A program made the position numbers and the translations under genes. Positions 1 through 12,452 of a DNA stretch of 64,000 nucleotides are shown in pieces. The stretch is from the NCBI RefSeq assembly GCF_048771995.1, contig NC_133026.1, positions 13,480,001 to 13,544,000 on the forward strand. The letters run 5' to 3'. The notes under the pieces were generated by a model. The model was not told the origin of the DNA and searched no databases. It worked only from the letters and a program-made list of their open reading frames with translations. Position 1 is the stretch's first letter; each line of letters opens with the position of its first letter. The stretch is from Taeniopygia guttata. Taxonomy: Eukaryota; Chordata; Aves; Passeriformes; Estrildidae.

Positions 1-61
1 AGTGGGCATTCCGGCGCAGCTTGGGGCTGGAGGAGACGCAGCAGGACGTGGTGTTCCCCAT
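1..61 (-). CDS. CCNY: Cyclin Y, first coding exon (5' end only, cut by window edge)
   Basis: On the minus strand an ATG at 61-59 opens a frame that runs off the window: 20 codons plus one base. It reads MGNTTSCCVSSSPKLRRNAH, the N-terminus of cyclin Y as I know it. Gly2 is the N-myristoylation site of the family and Cys7/Cys8 are palmitoylation candidates. Cyclin Y is held at the plasma membrane this way, where it activates CDK14 (PFTK1) and promotes LRP6 phosphorylation in Wnt signalling. The start context is strong (A at -3, G at +4). The exon sits at the edge of a CpG island. CCNY lies downstream of CREM on the same strand, as in other vertebrates. Open frames on the plus strand here are GC-rich shadows. 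Confidence 0.95.
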   Translation of the reverse strand, partial: MGNTTSCCVSSSPKLRRNAH

Positions 62-860
62 CTTCTCTGCCCGGCCCCGGCCCGGCTCGGCTCGGGAGGA
101 GGCGAGGGGCGGCCGGTCAGCGGGGGTGGCGGGAAGCCATGGGCGGCAGCGGCGACGAGAGGGAGCGGCGGCGGGGGAGGAGGCGGCGGCTGCGGCGCCC
201 TGCGGCTGCACTCGCCGGCGGTTCCCCCCGGCGGCTCATCCGCGGAGGCGGCCCCGCAGCGCGGCCCGCCGGCGTGGGCTGCGGCAGCTAAGCCGCCCTC
301 CTCCGCGGGCGGGCAGCGCGGGGCCCGCCGGGGCACAGCCCCATCCTCCCCCGCCCCCGCGCAGCCGCCGGGCCCGCTCCGCGCACGCACCCACGCGGCA
401 GCGGCGCAGCCTCCGCGGCAGCGACACCGCAGCGGCAGCGGCAGCAGCAGCCGCCCCGGGCGGCCCCCGCCAACCGGTTCCGGTTCAAGCGGGCGGTGAC
501 GCCTCCCGCCGGGCGGGCTGCGGAGCGGCGGCGGAGCCCGGCCCGGCCCCGGGGCCGCCCCGGCAGCCACCGACGGAGCCCGCCCTGAGCCGCGGTCCCC
601 GGTCCCCGGCCCTCCTCAGCCGAGCGTCCCGGCGCCGGGCGCTCCCCTGGCCCGGAGCCCGGCCGAGCCGAGGCCGCTCCGCTGGCCCGGGGGCTCCTCG
701 GTGTCCCCCGTCCGCGCCCGGACCCCGCGGGCCGCCCGGATCTAGGCCGGAGCCCGAGGCTGGCCGGGGACCCGCATCCAACCGGGGACCCGTATCCAAC
801 CGGGGACAGTCACTGGTGTCCCTGAGATTTGCAGGCACTGCACGGATTCTTTGAGAACTT
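62..860 (-). promoter_or_regulatory. CCNY: CpG island: CCNY promoter and 5' UTR
   Basis: This stretch is very rich in G+C and CpG and drops abruptly to AT-rich DNA after about 860. It lies directly upstream of the CCNY start codon on the minus strand, so it should hold the 5' UTR and core promoter. It has many GCC/GCAGC runs (about 400-470) and several GC-box-like GGGGCGG or CCCGCCC strings. No TATA box is evident, as expected for a CpG-island promoter. I cannot fix the transcription start. Long open frames on both strands reflect base composition and are not called. Confidence 0.8.
764..810. repeat. 18-bp tandem repeat, about 2.6 copies
   Basis: The unit CCGGGGACCCGCATCCAA occurs at 764-781, again with one change (CGT for CGC) at 782-799, and partly at 800-810. 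It lies at the outer edge of the CCNY CpG island. Confidence 0.85.
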
Positions 861-2547
861 GTTAAACTCTCCCGTGGACTGACCGTTCCAAAGATAACAG
901 GCACAGGGAAATGAGAGGGTGTTAAGTGCCCCTTTGTAATACCTCCGCGTTTAGGGCTTTCCCAGTCAAAATCCACTTTTGCCCTATTCAAAGTAATGTT
1001 AAAGATGGGGATAGTACATGGCTCTCATTAGTCTTTTTTTGTTGGTTTTTTTTTTTTTTCTTTAAATCTTTGTAATTAAGCAAGTCTCTTGACTGTTGGA
1101 GGTCTGAGTCACGGTAGTTGAATGGGTACACTGATAATTTGACAAGAGAAAAGCGCTTTTCTGTGTTTATAAAAGATGCTTTGACTTACAGCCCTGTGTC
1201 CAGGGAGCCATTACTTAATCTATCAGGCATCTCATGATATCTGATGTTTTCACAAGATCTGCTCGAGTCAGATGACTACATGAAAGACTTGTACGTTTTT
1301 ATCCTACTTTTTTTCAGATCACACATTGCAAAGAAAATAGTTTTTATTTTCAACTGCCTTTTGAATGTTTATTGATGGAAATGTGCTCTAGTGGGATACA
1401 AAGGGTCAAGAAGAAAGAAAAAGAATGTGAGGTTTTTACAAAATCAAACTGTTTTGGGGATATCCTCTGTAACTAGTTTTGTGACACTCCCCTCCCCAAA
1501 CATGTATGGACAGTAGATTTGGAGTTACATTGTCCCTTCGTGTTTGAGTAAGTCACAAATTAAGGCTAGGTTAGCATCTTTATTTTTTATTAGTGTATTC
1601 AGTAGTTTGCATCCAGATAAAAGGAAAATCTTTGCTGAGCTCTGGTTTAGAAATGCTGTCTCAGAGGATGTCATGCTAACAAGTGCCTTCCACCAGTGCC
1701 TTCCACCACCATGTCATCACTCGCTGAGGGCACCTCAGCCCCTCCACTGGAGCTCACCTGCTCTCCAGCTGAGCCTGAGCCTGCTCAGACCAGGCCTGAC
1801 CTTCACCTGGCAGCAGGGTATGTTAAATCTCAAATGGGCATACGCAACAATCAGAAAATCTCAACACAATTTTTAAAGAGTCAAATCATCTCAATATATA
1901 TACAACAGAACAGTAAGATGTTACTGAAATACCTGGCTTACCACATCTTACAAGAGGACCTCAAGCTAGTGAGATCTCTGTGGAAGACTCATCTGACCTG
2001 CCCTGTTAAATTCCACCTTCCTGTTGGAGTCAGGGACACATTTGTGCTCATTTGTGGCCTTTTCAACTCCATGTGTCACAACTTCATGTGTCACTACTCC
2101 TAGGGCACCAGTGCCATTGTCTTTTAGGTACTTTTTGGGTAATACTAACTGTTGTCTTGCAGTATCAATCCCACTACATTTTTTCATAAACATTTCATAC
2201 CCCTAATTATTTAGAAACTTGTAACAATTGTAAATCTACCGTAGCAAAATCTTAGACAAAACTTGCAGTTTATACTTACTCCAAATTTTTCATAAGCTTT
2301 GAAAAAAAACAGGCCACATAAAGATGGAGATCGGTTCATTACAAAGTTTGCTTCTCTAAATTTGTAAGTAGAGCTTAAGAAGACATGTTTCCTTTGTTAG
2401 AAAGGATTGATTTAAACTTTGTGTTTTATTTAAAACTAATATTATAAAACTAAACATTGTAATTGCTTTAATGTATTTTAAATTTGTGATCATTGGCTGT
2501 GAACACGTAATCACTAGATTTAATCACTAGCTGTGACTATGTGATCA
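861..2547. other. Gene-free AT-rich flank upstream of CCNY
   Basis: I see no exon with convincing splice signals and coding bias. A locally GC-richer patch at about 1,680-1,820 has a short tandem duplication (GTGCCTTCCACCA twice, about 1,682-1,709) and ends near a donor-like GGGTATGT, but nothing ties it to a known gene. Confidence 0.5.
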
Positions 2548-2625
2548 CTAGATAGATGCCCTTTAAGGTCCCTTCCAACCCAAACCATTCTATATTCTAT
2601 CCATAATTCTATTATTCTTTATAGC
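2548..2625 (+). mobile_element. CR1 LINE, 3'-terminal fragment
   Basis: The string AAGGTCCCTTCCAACCCAAA followed by CCATTCTATATTCTAT is the typical 3' end of avian CR1 elements, which close in short ATTCTRTG-like repeats. Only the last 80 or so bases are recognisable. Orientation is plus. Confidence 0.8.
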
Positions 2626-5600
2626 TACCTATTTCCTTACTTGCAGCCTTTCATCCTAAATTTTTACCTTTATTCCTCCTCTTTTCACTCTAGGAGCTTG
2701 CTGAAATACATTATAATGACAAAGGTGCCACAATACATATTTCAAATCAAAGAAAAGGGATGCTGCTCTAAGGTAATGGTATCCTGCTGGTATGTAAGAG
2801 CTGAGAACAGGTGAAATATATACCATGAAAACATATTTGAGGTTTGATTATGATTATTTTATTTCAGCTATCTGAAGTGCATGATGCAAATGTAACTGCA
2901 TAATCTGATAAATATTCATACAGTAAAGCAGGTACAGCTCACTTTATCTTACTGACATGCTTAGAAATCAATGTATGTCCTTCTTTTATCAGAGATTATT
3001 CTGTTCTTGAGATTTATGGTTTATGTATTTTATTGGGTTTGCCTTCTGGAGCAACTGCATCAGCTGAGGAACACTGTAAAGCTCCCTAAACTAAGGCCAA
3101 GGCTTTCACAATTGGTCAGTGCTGACATACCTTTGTTTAAAAAGTGCCTATTCCTGCCCAGAAAATATTTTAAATCTGTAGCATCTCTACTGTACAGAAG
3201 ATACTCCACTATAGAAAAGACAATGGATTTTAATAGGCTAAAATTAATTATGTGACCCATTAAATTTTGTGATTGAAATCTTCCTGGAACATTGTCAAAA
3301 AATGTGTTTCAAACCAGCAGATACTGGTCAGTATTTTGCTTATATAAGCTTTTCATCTATTTTGAGCAGATAAAAATTATAAGTATTATTTAATCCAAAA
3401 TTATTTCCTGCTGGCAAACCAAATGATTTGTGAAGCACAGGTTAAAAAAAAAAAACAACAAAAAAAAACCCCAAAAAAACACAACCCCTAAACCTTAAGA
3501 TAAATGAGTGGTGATAACCAGATCTTTTGGTTCTGCTCATCTTTCAAATACAGCCTGAGAAATTCGTGTCACATAATACCTTCCCCACACCGCCATCTGA
3601 TGTTTAGTTGGAGTTGTACTCGCAGTTTGAGTGTACAGCCACTCTAAAATGCCATAGTTTCAGTTTTCTCACAGAGCTAATAATTGTCTGGAATTTAAGC
3701 AAAAGCTTAAAATTAACATTCCCATGTACAAAGTGTTCAGCCTGGTCAACTGAATCATACCCTAGACTTTGTTGATTGTAATAGCTAAAATTTTTGATGA
3801 TAGTAATAAATTCCAAATCAGTTAAAACCAGTCATGAATACACCTGAGGAATGTTATTGTCCCTCTGACAATTCTTATTGTTAATATTTGCATTTATTGT
3901 TATAAGCCTGAATTCAGTAATATTAGCAGACTTCCTTCCTGAAGGCAAGTTCAGAATGCATCACACTTGATCCTGACCCAGGCTTTATGGCCTCTTACTG
4001 TGCTGCTCCTCAAGGGAATGCATTCATGGATCATGTCTTAAATTCCCTCCCACAAGTATTTGCATAGACTACTCCTATGGCAGATTTCCCCTTTGCTGAA
4101 AGTGTTGATTCTGCCAGGGTTAAGACAGTTTTCTCTTTCTTGGAGGTAGAAATCCAGTGCCTGCCAGAAGACATCCTTTCAGCCCTGACACAAGTTATCT
4201 GCCAGCCCCAAGTGCTGAGCCGTCGGCAGAGAGAGGTGGAGGTTTCTGTGCACGGCAGATAGCTGCAGCTACTGTTCACAGGGAAGACACCCAGACCTAA
4301 CAAGGACTATGTAAGAGATGGGACCTGGTTTAAAAATACACAAATTTTATCAGTGGAGTTACTCCTCTGGTGAATGGCACATTTGTTTCTCAGGAATCAA
4401 GTGCCTTACTGGAATCAGTGAGAAATGGGGAAAGAGTAAATAAAGATTTATTTTGAAGATCAAGACAGAAATTTGGGCTATTTGATTAATGTGTTCAACT
4501 TTAGTGCATAAATTGGGATATTAGTCTCATGCTAGCCCATAAGGAAATACTATTCTAGGCAACAGTGCAGAGCCCTAAGTCACACTCCTACTCTGAAGCA
4601 TGTGGCAACCAGGGGACTCTGCCTATTGCCACTTACTGTACAGGAGGAAACAGTTGCTTCAAGAAGGAAGGTGATACACCAGAGAGCCAGTGTTGGAGTA
4701 CTTCCGGAAACATACACAGCCCAGATAAGTGCATATTATCTTATATTACAATCTTTTTATTAGTGCATGTTTCTCAGCTTGAAATCACTGCACAAAGAGG
4801 CAGTTTCCCCACAAGTAGGGGAAGAGTTCATTGTTTTAGGGGAAACACTTGAAGAACAACTGTGCTAGAATATTTTTACCCATATATATACATACACACA
4901 TATATATGTAACTGTTGTTTTTGTTTTTATTGTTTCTTTAGGGATTGAATGAGATAAGATCTGCACTCAGAAGCAGCCAGAAACCCATGCATTACACTTA
5001 TGGGGGAAGATCACCCACACTGCACAGACCTGCAGTGAGCTTTGGGAGGGAGGAGGCAGTTCAGCAGAGTGTACCATGGATGCCCTTGCATTGTGGAGGA
5101 AGGCACAGGCAATTGGATTTAACCAGCTGGGTGGAATTTGATTTGATTATCTTTGGCACAGTTTCACATACTCTCAATTCATCAGTGAATGGAGTAACTA
5201 TATTGGAAAGCTACTGGGGAAAAACAACATTGCCCCTGATGCTACTGTCACAGGCAGATAGAGCACAATCCCATACAGGCTCACTCTGTGTTTTCCTCTC
5301 TTCATTGTCTCCCTAGTTAGTTTTTTTGTGCCAGTGTGTGTCTTCCTGTATCAGGATTGGCTGCCTTTTCTTGGTCTGAGATCTTGGCATGTAAAGAGCA
5401 GTAATTACTCCATGACTCGACTATGAGCAAGGGTGGAGTGCCCCCTCTTGAACAATAAAACCCCTTGTAGAGAAAAGCCTAACTGAACAAAACAAAATGT
5501 GTAAAACCAGGCAGTGCTGCCACAAAGCACTTTGCTAGCTAGTGAGTTTATATGGATTATGAATAAGAGCCAACTGTGATTTAATCTGCCCTGCCTGTGA

Positions 5601-8600
5601 AAGATCCCATTCTATGAAGGTATACGTGTTAGTCTCTTCTTACTTCATACAAGTCTAGGCAAATACAACTTCTTTAGTTTGACTGTAGCTGTGCCTAATT
5701 TCCACCAAGAATGAGAACTAAACCAGGCCCAGCAATTTGGGACAGCATGTTCATACAAAGCCATCTTCTCTCAAATTCATCTTGAGAAAATAACATCCCC
5801 TACTTTTACCCACTGTCAATACCTCATAATTTTGATTATCAGTTGTGGCAGCTCACTACTTTTGTGTAGTGTGAGCTTACAAGTCCTGTAATATGAGCTA
5901 ATAAAGGGTAATATGCAAGTAATTGAAATCTTTCAAAACATGGCTCACCAGAAGATAATGTGTCTATCATGTGTCAGGATGAGCTCTCTGTATGAAGAAT
6001 AATATGAGGGAATTTTATTGCTTTATCTTACAGCTCCCCAGAAGACCATCTTTTTAAAGTAGAATATAAAAGTGTTCTGTTTGAAGGATAAATCTGAAGA
6101 AAAGTTATAGGTTTCAGAGACAGGGAATCAAGCTAAATATGGTGAGCTATACAGATGAATCTAAATAATTATTCCTGTGAAACACATTCTCAAGCTAAGT
6201 TCCCCTAAGTATTAACATCTGTCTTGAGTGAAAACAGACTTTCCTCAGTTAATTTTCAAATCAAGAGGTGAAATTAAAAGGTAAGAAATTTTTTTTTAAA
6301 AGTATGAAAATTAAATTGAAGCATCCAAGTTTTCAATAGAAAACTATCCAGGTATGAGTCCTTTTGATTTTTAGCAGGGTACTACAATTATGAATACCTG
6401 TACGAACTCAGTTGGAACTATAGAGAGGCCAAGAACCCCCATGTATATGTCTGGAAAATACAGAAAATGGAAATATGGATTTTAAAGGTAAAGAACAAAA
6501 AATTAATGTACTTACCAAATTAACAACAGATATGTGATTTTGAGTGTGTACTTCTTACAGATTTTGTTCCACTTCCTCAGGTCCTATGTGGCAGGACATT
6601 TTCTTTTGAAGAACAATGCAAGATTGAAAACTATACATGAAAACAGGCCTTTAATCACGTGAAACTCATGGGTTTTGGTTATCACATTTTAAACTATGAA
6701 ACCAGAGAGACAGGACTAATGACTGTTTTATTTTTGAGAATAACCACCCAGAGATTTGCCCACAGTCAAGGAACCCAAATTCATTTTTCTGATCCACCGC
6801 AGACTGTGCAAGACTTTTGAAAACCATATAACCCCCTTATCTCATATTCCTTTCAGTGAATGGGAATCATAGAATTCACTATATGAAAGGGGTTTTTAAG
6901 ACTAAAATCTTTAAAACAGCAAGTTAATCATGTGTTACAGGAAAGGGGACCAAGTAAATAAAACAGAGATTACTCTGTAATCACAGATGTGCTGTCCTCC
7001 CCCCATGGTACTTTTGACATGCACACTAACATTGCAGGATGCAGGCAGTGCCTAGACCATCTTTAAATTATTAAATTATTGTCTGTTGTAATACATTTTT
7101 CCACTTGTGTAGCTTATTAATTTTGCTGTCATCCTCACTCAACAAGCAGATACATCAGCTGATAGAAGAAATGCCAACATGAGGATAGCAAGTTCATAGG
7201 TTAAAAAAAGTCTTTCCTCTATAAATAGAGTTGGTATAAATCACAAGAGTCTGCAAAATGGGCCTGGGAAAATTAGCTGCTGACCTAAAAACACTTCCTG
7301 TTGGCTGTCTGGGAATCCATTACACAGTTAAAAGTGACAAGAATTAAAGCAGCTAAAGAAGCAGGACTTTATGGTGAAATAAAGTGTCCTGGCAAACATG
7401 AAAATAAAACAAAGTGCAACTAATAAAAATACAACTATACTATTGTGCAAATTTTCTAAATAATCAAAAGGCAAAATGAGCCATACTTTTTAATCTCTTA
7501 ATGAGGAAATAATTATTACATGTTTTCAGTGTCCTGCAGCCCTTGTGGCAGCTCTGGAATTTCAGGAGCTGACCAGCCAGCAGCCCCATGACCTGCAGTT
7601 GCATCTGGCAATGAATGTGTGGTTAAACAGGGAACTCAGCACAGCCATTTCTGTAAGAAATTGCTGACTAATATTGGGAAGAATCTAGTCAATTTGAATT
7701 ATACTTCAAATTAAAGAGAATATAATTAATGAAGATATTTTTATCTCAAGTAAGGAACTAGCTTGCTGTTTTTCATTCAAAGTTAATGCTACCCTTCAGT
7801 GCTGGAACTCTTCAGCTAGCACTTCACCCAAGTGTCCTCTGCTGTCACTCAAAAAATGCCCCTTAGGGACTGCTTCAGGAAATAAAATGAGTGCAGTAAA
7901 ACAGTGCACTGTATCACCAGGCTTATTGCAGCATATTTCTGTTGTGCTCATGCATGTGACATTTCTGTAACACCGATTAATTCAGTGATGAGTGTCTCTT
8001 TACTTTAAAGCTACTTAACTAGAAATGATTTAGAGACACCAGATTTTTACATTCCAGGAACTTTGAACTGTCACATAATTTGACAATTAAGGTCTAAAGA
8101 ATACATAAAAGCATGTAACAAGCATATAACAAGATATGACTATAAATTGTAGCCCTCTAGGTAAGCTTAGCTCCAAACAGAAAAGAAAGATCTCCTCAAA
8201 TTCATTTTGAAAACCAGAAAAATATCTTGTGTAACACAGGACAGAATAGCTGTCTAAAAGCATATGCCCATTTTATTCAAATTTTGTAGTACAACTCCTA
8301 AAATTGCAGCACGACCTTTCCAATAAATAACAAAAACACATCAAAAATACTTATTTGTTTCTGTAATCTCTCATTTAAAATAATTTCTAATACTGGGTGA
8401 GTTACACTAATTATTTGGTACTATATTACAAAGAAAACTTTAAAAAAATTGGTACTATGTTACAAACAAAACTTCCTTATTTGGAGTGCTTAAGCAATTC
8501 AAGTCAGATATTTGCAGCTACCCCTTAAAGACCAGTGAAATGCAATCTTTGGACTCTAATTATGTATTCAAGCTTACAAAGTCTCTAACCTCAACCTTAA

Positions 8601-11600
8601 TTGTCTTTGTCCAAAATAAAGCTGCCAAAGATACATCTCACTGTGGATTATCCATAAGCATAATACAGTATTTTGTCTGAGTCTGTTAATTAGTTTCATA
8701 ATTTTCCCAGTCATTCAGACTGAGTTATCTTAAGAATTCACAGCTGGTATGGAATTGCCTACATAGCTAAAATATGTGTCTTGGTAATGGCTAATACTTC
8801 TAATCACATATGTGTTGGCAAAGTGTTTAGGTTCAGGATAAATCATGCTGCTGGCCACAATTTAGCAAACAAAAGGAGAAAAAATTATACATTATGTAAT
8901 GCAAAATAAATTTTCTATCATTCATCTAAAGCATTAGGGACCCTCTGAATTAGATCTATACCCTTAATCATGCACAATCCCATTCATAAGAGTTTTAAAA
9001 AGTGCCAAAAGCAAAACAAAAAACCTAAATCAGCTCTGCAGAACAAAACTTCCCAGAACAACCACTGGGAGAAGCAGAAATACAACCACTAAGTTAACTG
9101 TCTCACTGCAAGTGCTCACTCTCAAAAATATCCTGCTTTTAGATGTACTTAATGTACAATTTTGCAGGTGCCATCAAAGCAGTAAATGTGTCAGGGGCTG
9201 CTGCAGAATAGAGCACCACTAAAAACTGCATAGTTTTTAGTCTGTCCCAAGGAGAGTCAAATCACTCTGGCCCAATGACTGAAACACTTGAACAAACGCC
9301 CAAGGATCATTTCAGAAGGGATTCTCACCACTCTGAGCTTTGGAGGTAAAGGCCTCCTTTTCCAGTGAAAGTAAACAAGATCCAACAGTCTAATTTTCAC
9401 TTGCATCACTGAAAATCTCAGTTTACCACAGATGCATCCAATATACAGAAATTCTTCCAGATCCTACTAATGGTACACAAAGAATTTCAAAATGGCCAAC
9501 ACTGAAAGACAAAAAACTGTCCCCCTTTCATTTCCATGGGATAAGAGGAAGGAAAATCTTTATCTGCAATTCCTTCTCTATGCACATGAGTTGGGAACTT
9601 TTGCTGCCCCTGATGATAGTTTCCCAATTTTGATATTCATCTCCTCAAAACCACAATATATATTGACACTCATTCTGAATCATGTGTTCACTGTGGTAAA
9701 ACCAGCTGTCCTGATCTCCCACATGCAGGATCATGTCTGCTCCCCCCTGCCCACATTATTATTTGTATGGCCATACAGGAAGCTCAATCAGCCTGTTCTG
9801 CTTGAAGTTAATCAGGCAAAGTTTTCAGCTACTCTCTAACACAGCTTACCATGTAATTGTGCTAACATTATTACTGGCTCAGGAGAAGCAGTGGAAATAC
9901 ATGACTGGGGAAAGATAGGACTGTTTTTCTGGGTCACGGGCTCACTCAAGGGGCTTAAGTGACTGAGACAGCAGCCTAAATTTGGGAATCATCTCTGAGA
10001 GCAAATGTATTCTCATGAATCCTCCCTATCACTACTCCTATACTGCCGGTTGCTTTTGCAGGACATTTCAATGTTTTTTTCTAAGATGCTGAAATAAAAG
10101 CAGGGGAGGATTTTTAATCATGTGAATTTGACTAGTGCCAGACAACTGTAGCTTCAGCAGTTTATCTGAAATCTTCCACTGTGCTGTTCTCTTTGTTTTG
10201 GTTATATCATTTGCTTCTACTTCAAGAACCTAGAACATCAGACAGCATGGCTGAGCACAGACCAAGAACCAGAAATATGTAATACAAATACTAAAACCAG
10301 CACTGGCTTTTTATTTATCTGTTACATTTACCTAAAATGCTGGAAATAATAATTTTTAATTATTTCATTTCACAAGCACAGTTGCTGGATCTCTGCTGAT
10401 GCAATACATGAAATATATTTTTAAGAAACAGATGCAAAGTTTTCTGCTGTGCCAAAGGAAAATTAGAATTGTAATGTTCTGTCAAAGGAGGAGTTATATA
10501 TTATTTGACAAAATAACAATTTTCATGGAAATGAGAGGCTATATAGCCAAGTGAAACTTAATCTCTTTTCATGCTGCTTCTCAAAAAGAAAATATTAACA
10601 GCTATTGCACAATCACGCACCCACTCCAATTAACTATTAGTTAGACATGTGAAAAGTGCAAGTTACCTGATTCTACTTCCAAAGTTGTGATGTCATGCTA
10701 GTCTTGACTTCTAGAAATCTACTTGAACATAAGAGGAACTAATAAAGAAGATTGAAAAGGATTTTATCTGGCTGTTACCTTCACAAAAATCAACAAAAGT
10801 GTGTTACATCAGGATATAACAAATTATAATAAATTTGAGGTGATTTACCCTTTGAGGAAGGGCCTACAAATGCAAGGCTCTCTCAGTGCTTCCTAACACC
10901 TTTGAGATTATAGAGCATTATTTGTATGTGAAGCACTGGCATGAGAGTCCTGGAAAACTAATTTTTACACATTTGGAGAACAAGCATAACCTGGAAGAAT
11001 TAGGTCTTGGCTTCCTTGCAGATTTCTCAAAGTTTACTGAATTCTATCTGAAATAAAAGAAAAAATATTCCTTCATTTCTTGAAGTCTAGGTTAAGAATA
11101 GGCAGTTTTAGTTCTGAGCATTTTTGAGATAAAGGTACTTGTGTATTGTTCCACATATCTCATTAATACTTTTATTTACAGAAATACTTCTTATACCTTT
11201 TACTGTACACATCTGGGACTTCAGCTGGAAATATTTTTATAGGCAGAGGCCAAAGACTGTGTCCATGATTTCTAGATCCAGATATGTTCCTATTGGACTA
11301 ATGCATTGCCCATGTCATATGGCTGCCATCTCTATGTACATTGATTTTTCACATTTCATGTAAAGTTTACAGCATTTTATATTCGCCATGTATACCAAGT
11401 ATTCTTGCTTTTTCTTGCCCCTGAAGTCTGGGAAATCCTGCTTTCTTTTCTCTGTCAAGAAATTCCAGGGACAGTTTTCATTTTCAAAGGAGGGACACAG
11501 GCCCTTTTTAGTACCTTTATTTTATGCATTTGAGCATCATTTATATCTTTGAAGCTTCTCTCACCCGCAATACATACAGTGATAAGTAGTGGCTGTCTTG

Positions 11601-11902
11601 GTTGTGGTACCCTGTATACTCAAGAAAAAAATTGTCCATTTGGAATGTCTATAAATGTAACTTAATAGAGAAAAAATTCCTACCTCCACTGTCAAGCTTC
11701 TGCTGCAGAACTTGGAATCTACATAAGGCACAGGATTGCCAACTGCCCTGGGACATAGATCCCGAATCAGGCATATCCCAGTTCTTTCCCATATGCATGG
11801 GAGTCCACCACCTCCAGTCTTCATCCTGTTTTTAGGGCAGCTCTCTGGGGAATACACATTTAAAGTGAGCTTTGCCTCATTTCTGTACTTAGCTTACAAT
11901 TC
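2626..11902. other. Intergenic region without recognisable genes
   Basis: The stretch is AT-rich with stops in all frames. The open frames present (such as 4,565-4,852, 4,945-5,316 and 9,492-9,839) lack splice context or a recognisable protein, and I treat them as chance. It includes an A-rich tract interrupted by C (3,447-3,490), an AT/CA simple repeat at about 4,880-4,907, and a small inverted repeat at about 9,221-9,241. It lies downstream of CREM and upstream of CCNY. Confidence 0.6.
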
Positions 11903-12452
11903 TGTCATGGTTTAAACCCAATCCACAGCTCAGCTCCATGCATCCTCACTTTCCTCATGTTGGGATACAGGACAAACTGGAAGAGTGAAAGTGAAAAAAC
12001 CTCATGGGTTGAGATAAATACAGTTTAACAGGTATAGCCATAGCTGTGCATGCAAACAAAGCAGACAAGGAATTAATTCATCACTTCCCATGGGGAGGCA
12101 GCTTTTCAGCCATCCCCAGGACAGCAGGGCTCCATCACACCTGAGGGTGACTTGGAAAGACAAACACCATTGCTCTGAACAGCCACCCCTCCCTTCTTTC
12201 CCCAGCTTTATATGCAGAGAATGGCATGCTGTGGAGTCATGGTATCAGCACGTGCATACACCTTCAGTCAGCTGGGATCAGCTTCTTGTGTCACCCCAGC
12301 TTCCTCACAAGAAGCAGAAAAGGCTTCAATGCTGTATCAGCACTGCTCAGCAATAGCTGAAACATCTCTGCATTATCAGCACAAGTCTGAGGCACAGCCA
12401 GATACCAGTTACTGTGAAGAAAATTAACTCTACCCCAGCCAAAACCAGCACA
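11903..12452 (+). mobile_element. Avian endogenous retrovirus LTR (solo, degraded)
   Basis: It begins TGTCATGGTTTAAACCCA and ends CCAGCCAAAACCAGCACA, which are the TG...CA ends of an LTR family common in birds. Internal landmarks include CTCATGGGTTGAGATAAA, a TTTATAT box near 12,209 and the block GAAGAAAATTAACTCTACCC near the 3' end. No internal proviral region follows, so it is a solo LTR. I found no clear target-site duplication. A relative in the same orientation lies at 28.7-29.3 kb. Confidence 0.8.

Noticed and set aside
2-854. Long plus-strand open frames of 165 and 277 codons, and minus-strand frames, in the left CpG island
   Set aside because: They are Ala/Pro/Arg/Gly-rich from base composition, and the plus-strand ones lie over the CCNY start read on the other strand.
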